A DNA stretch of 64,000 nucleotides, taken from assembly GCA_958452575.1 (NCBI GenBank), contig CAUDUM010000001.1:372001-436000 (forward strand). Direction: 5' to 3'. The notes under the pieces are model-generated. The model ran no database searches and was not told the DNA's origin. It worked only from the letters and a program-made list of their open reading frames with translations. The first letter of the stretch is position 1; each line of letters begins with the position of its first letter. A program made the position numbers and the translations under genes. The stretch comes from an uncultured Eggerthellaceae bacterium (GTDB lineage Bacteria; Actinomycetota; Coriobacteriia; Coriobacteriales; Eggerthellaceae). Below, one piece after another: positions 62,866 through 64,000 of the stretch.

Positions 62866-64000
62866 ATGTCCCCCAAGCAGAAGCGCTGGCTCACCCGCAT
62901 CATCATCGCGCTCGTGCTCTTCGCGATCATCATGGTGTTCACGGAATTCGCCCCGCTTGAAGAGTGGCTTGGCAGCAGGTCCGCGGCAATTTGGGTTGAA
63001 TTCGCACTGTTCTTCGTGCCCTATCTGATCGCCGGTTACGACGTCCTGTGGGAGGCGGTGCGCAACATCGGCCACGGCCAGGTGTTCGACGAAAACTTCC
63101 TGATGAGCATAGCAACCATCGGTGCGTTTGCGATGGTGCTGTTCCCGGATGCAGACCCCCACATGGCCGAAGGAGCAGCGGTGATGCTGTTTTACCAGGT
63201 GGGAGAGTTGTTCCAAAGCTACGCGGTCGGCAAAAGCCGCAAGTCCATCGCCGACATGATGGACATCGCGCCTGATTTCGCCACCATCGAAAGGGACGGC
63301 GAGCTCGCAGAAGTCGATCCCGACGAAGTGGCGGTCGGCCAGATCATCGTGGTGAAGCCGGGCGAGCGCGTGCCGATCGACGGCGTCATCATCGAGGGCG
63401 CTTCGCAACTCGACACCGCCGCGCTTACCGGCGAGAGCATGCCCCGCCATGTCGAACCCGGCTCCGAGGTCATCTCGGGCTGCGTCAACATGACCGGCGT
63501 GCTGCGCATCAGAACGACCAAGCCCTACGGCGACTCCACCGTCGCCCGCATCCTGGAGCTCGTGGAGAACGCCGCGGAGAAGAAGGCGCGCACCGAGAAC
63601 TTCATCACGCGTTTCGCGCGCTATTACACGCCCATCGTCACAGGAGCGGCGCTGCTGCTCGCCATCGTCCCCCCGCTTTTGGGAATGGGATCATGGAGCG
63701 ACTGGATCCTGCGCGGTCTCACCTTCCTGGTGGTCTCGTGCCCCTGCGCCCTGGTCATCAGCGTGCCGCTGTCGTTCTTCGGGGGCATCGGCGGAGCCTC
63801 CCGCCTTGGCATCCTGGTCAAGGGCTCCAATTACCTGGAGCTGCTATCCAAGGTCGACACGGTGGTGTTCGACAAGACCGGCACCCTGACCAACGGAACC
63901 TTCGACGTGGTCGCCATCCATGCCGAGGCGGGAATCGATCCGCAATACGTGCTCTCGCATGCGGCGCATGCAGAAGCATTCTCAAACCATCCCATCGCGG
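62866..64000 (+). CDS. P1B-type heavy-metal ATPase, truncated by the window edge
   Basis: The frame from the ATG at 62866 (AAGAAAGGA upstream) stays open to the edge: 378 codons of a zinc/cadmium/lead exporting ATPase. Visible motifs are the phosphatase loop TGES, the membrane metal site SCPCALVISVP (CPC, typical of the ZntA/CadA group) and the phosphorylation site FDKTGTLTNG. The usual N-terminal metal-binding domain is absent and is encoded separately at 62605. The nucleotide-binding half lies beyond the window. Induction by metal through the ArsR repressor is expected. Confidence 0.93.
   Translation, partial: MSPKQKRWLTRIIIALVLFAIIMVFTEFAPLEEWLGSRSAAIWVEFALFFVPYLIAGYDVLWEAVRNIGHGQVFDENFLMSIATIGAFAMVLFPDADPHMAEGAAVMLFYQVGELFQSYAVGKSRKSIADMMDIAPDFATIERDGELAEVDPDEVAVGQIIVVKPGERVPIDGVIIEGASQLDTAALTGESMPRHVEPGSEVISGCVNMTGVLRIRTTKPYGDSTVARILELVENAAEKKARTENFITRFARYYTPIVTGAALLLAIVPPLLGMGSWSDWILRGLTFLVVSCPCALVISVPLSFFGGIGGASRLGILVKGSNYLELLSKVDTVVFDKTGTLTNGTFDVVAIHAEAGIDPQYVLSHAAHAEAFSNHPIA

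Overview
The window is a 64 kb piece of a high-G+C bacterial chromosome. Strong AGGAG-type ribosome binding sites, frequent GTG/TTG starts, and the mix of genes (a membrane-bound NiFe hydrogenase hyaABC operon with a Tat-exported small subunit, a glutamyl-tRNA synthetase in frame behind a DUF1461-like membrane protein, an Rrf2 regulator next to an HhH-GPD glycosylase, heterodimeric ABC exporters behind a MarR gene) suggest an anaerobic Coriobacteriia member, probably Eggerthellaceae. That assignment is inference from gene content and style; no marker gene was compared.

Region 1 (1-10.9 kb) is mostly housekeeping. It holds a truncated membrane-anchored Ser/Thr kinase with a translationally coupled surface protein, priA, a P-loop ATPase of the ABC class with an Arg/Gly-rich N-terminus, an intergenic repeat cluster, metK preceded by a SAM riboswitch, and an NSS-family sodium symporter.

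Region 2 (11-34.3 kb) is an accessory island with patchy, locally AT-rich composition. Its left half carries unrecognised protein families: a 61-aa/556-aa gene pair, an 834-aa coiled-coil plus winged-helix protein, two Fic-domain paralogues, a decayed second copy of the 61-aa/556-aa pair, a frameshifted gene ending in BspA-like leucine-rich repeats, and a 632-aa/433-aa paralogous pair. Its right half is one tightly packed leftward operon read as anti-phage defence: 28-aa leader ORF, SNF2-like helicase, DUF4391 protein, type III methyltransferase Mod (interrupted by an in-frame TGA), type III restriction subunit Res, and a HEPN-motif protein. The two Fic genes lie in the same orientation on either side of about 16 kb that includes the decayed cassette and the defence operon.

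Region 3 (34.4-64 kb) returns to core genes: a permuted ATP-grasp enzyme, the membrane-domain-GltX fusion ORF, a hotdog thioesterase, a MITE-like inverted-repeat element, an mfd-EamA-dipeptidase operon, a carboxymuconolactone-decarboxylase-like protein, hyaABC plus a maturation protease, pheA, mntP, a MutY-like glycosylase without an iron-sulfur cluster, an Rrf2 regulator with three IscR-like cysteines, a P-loop-less AAA-like protein, a HAD phosphatase, a MarR-controlled ABC exporter pair, tRNA-Asp(GTC), and a zinc/cadmium resistance set (ArsR, HMA protein, P1B-ATPase) that runs off the right edge.

The strongest candidates for novelty are the helicase/DUF4391/Mod/Res/HEPN operon with its coupled leader ORF, and the paralogous unknown families beside it. 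The decayed cassette, the Mod nonsense codon and the LRR frameshift show that this island is being rearranged and partly inactivated.
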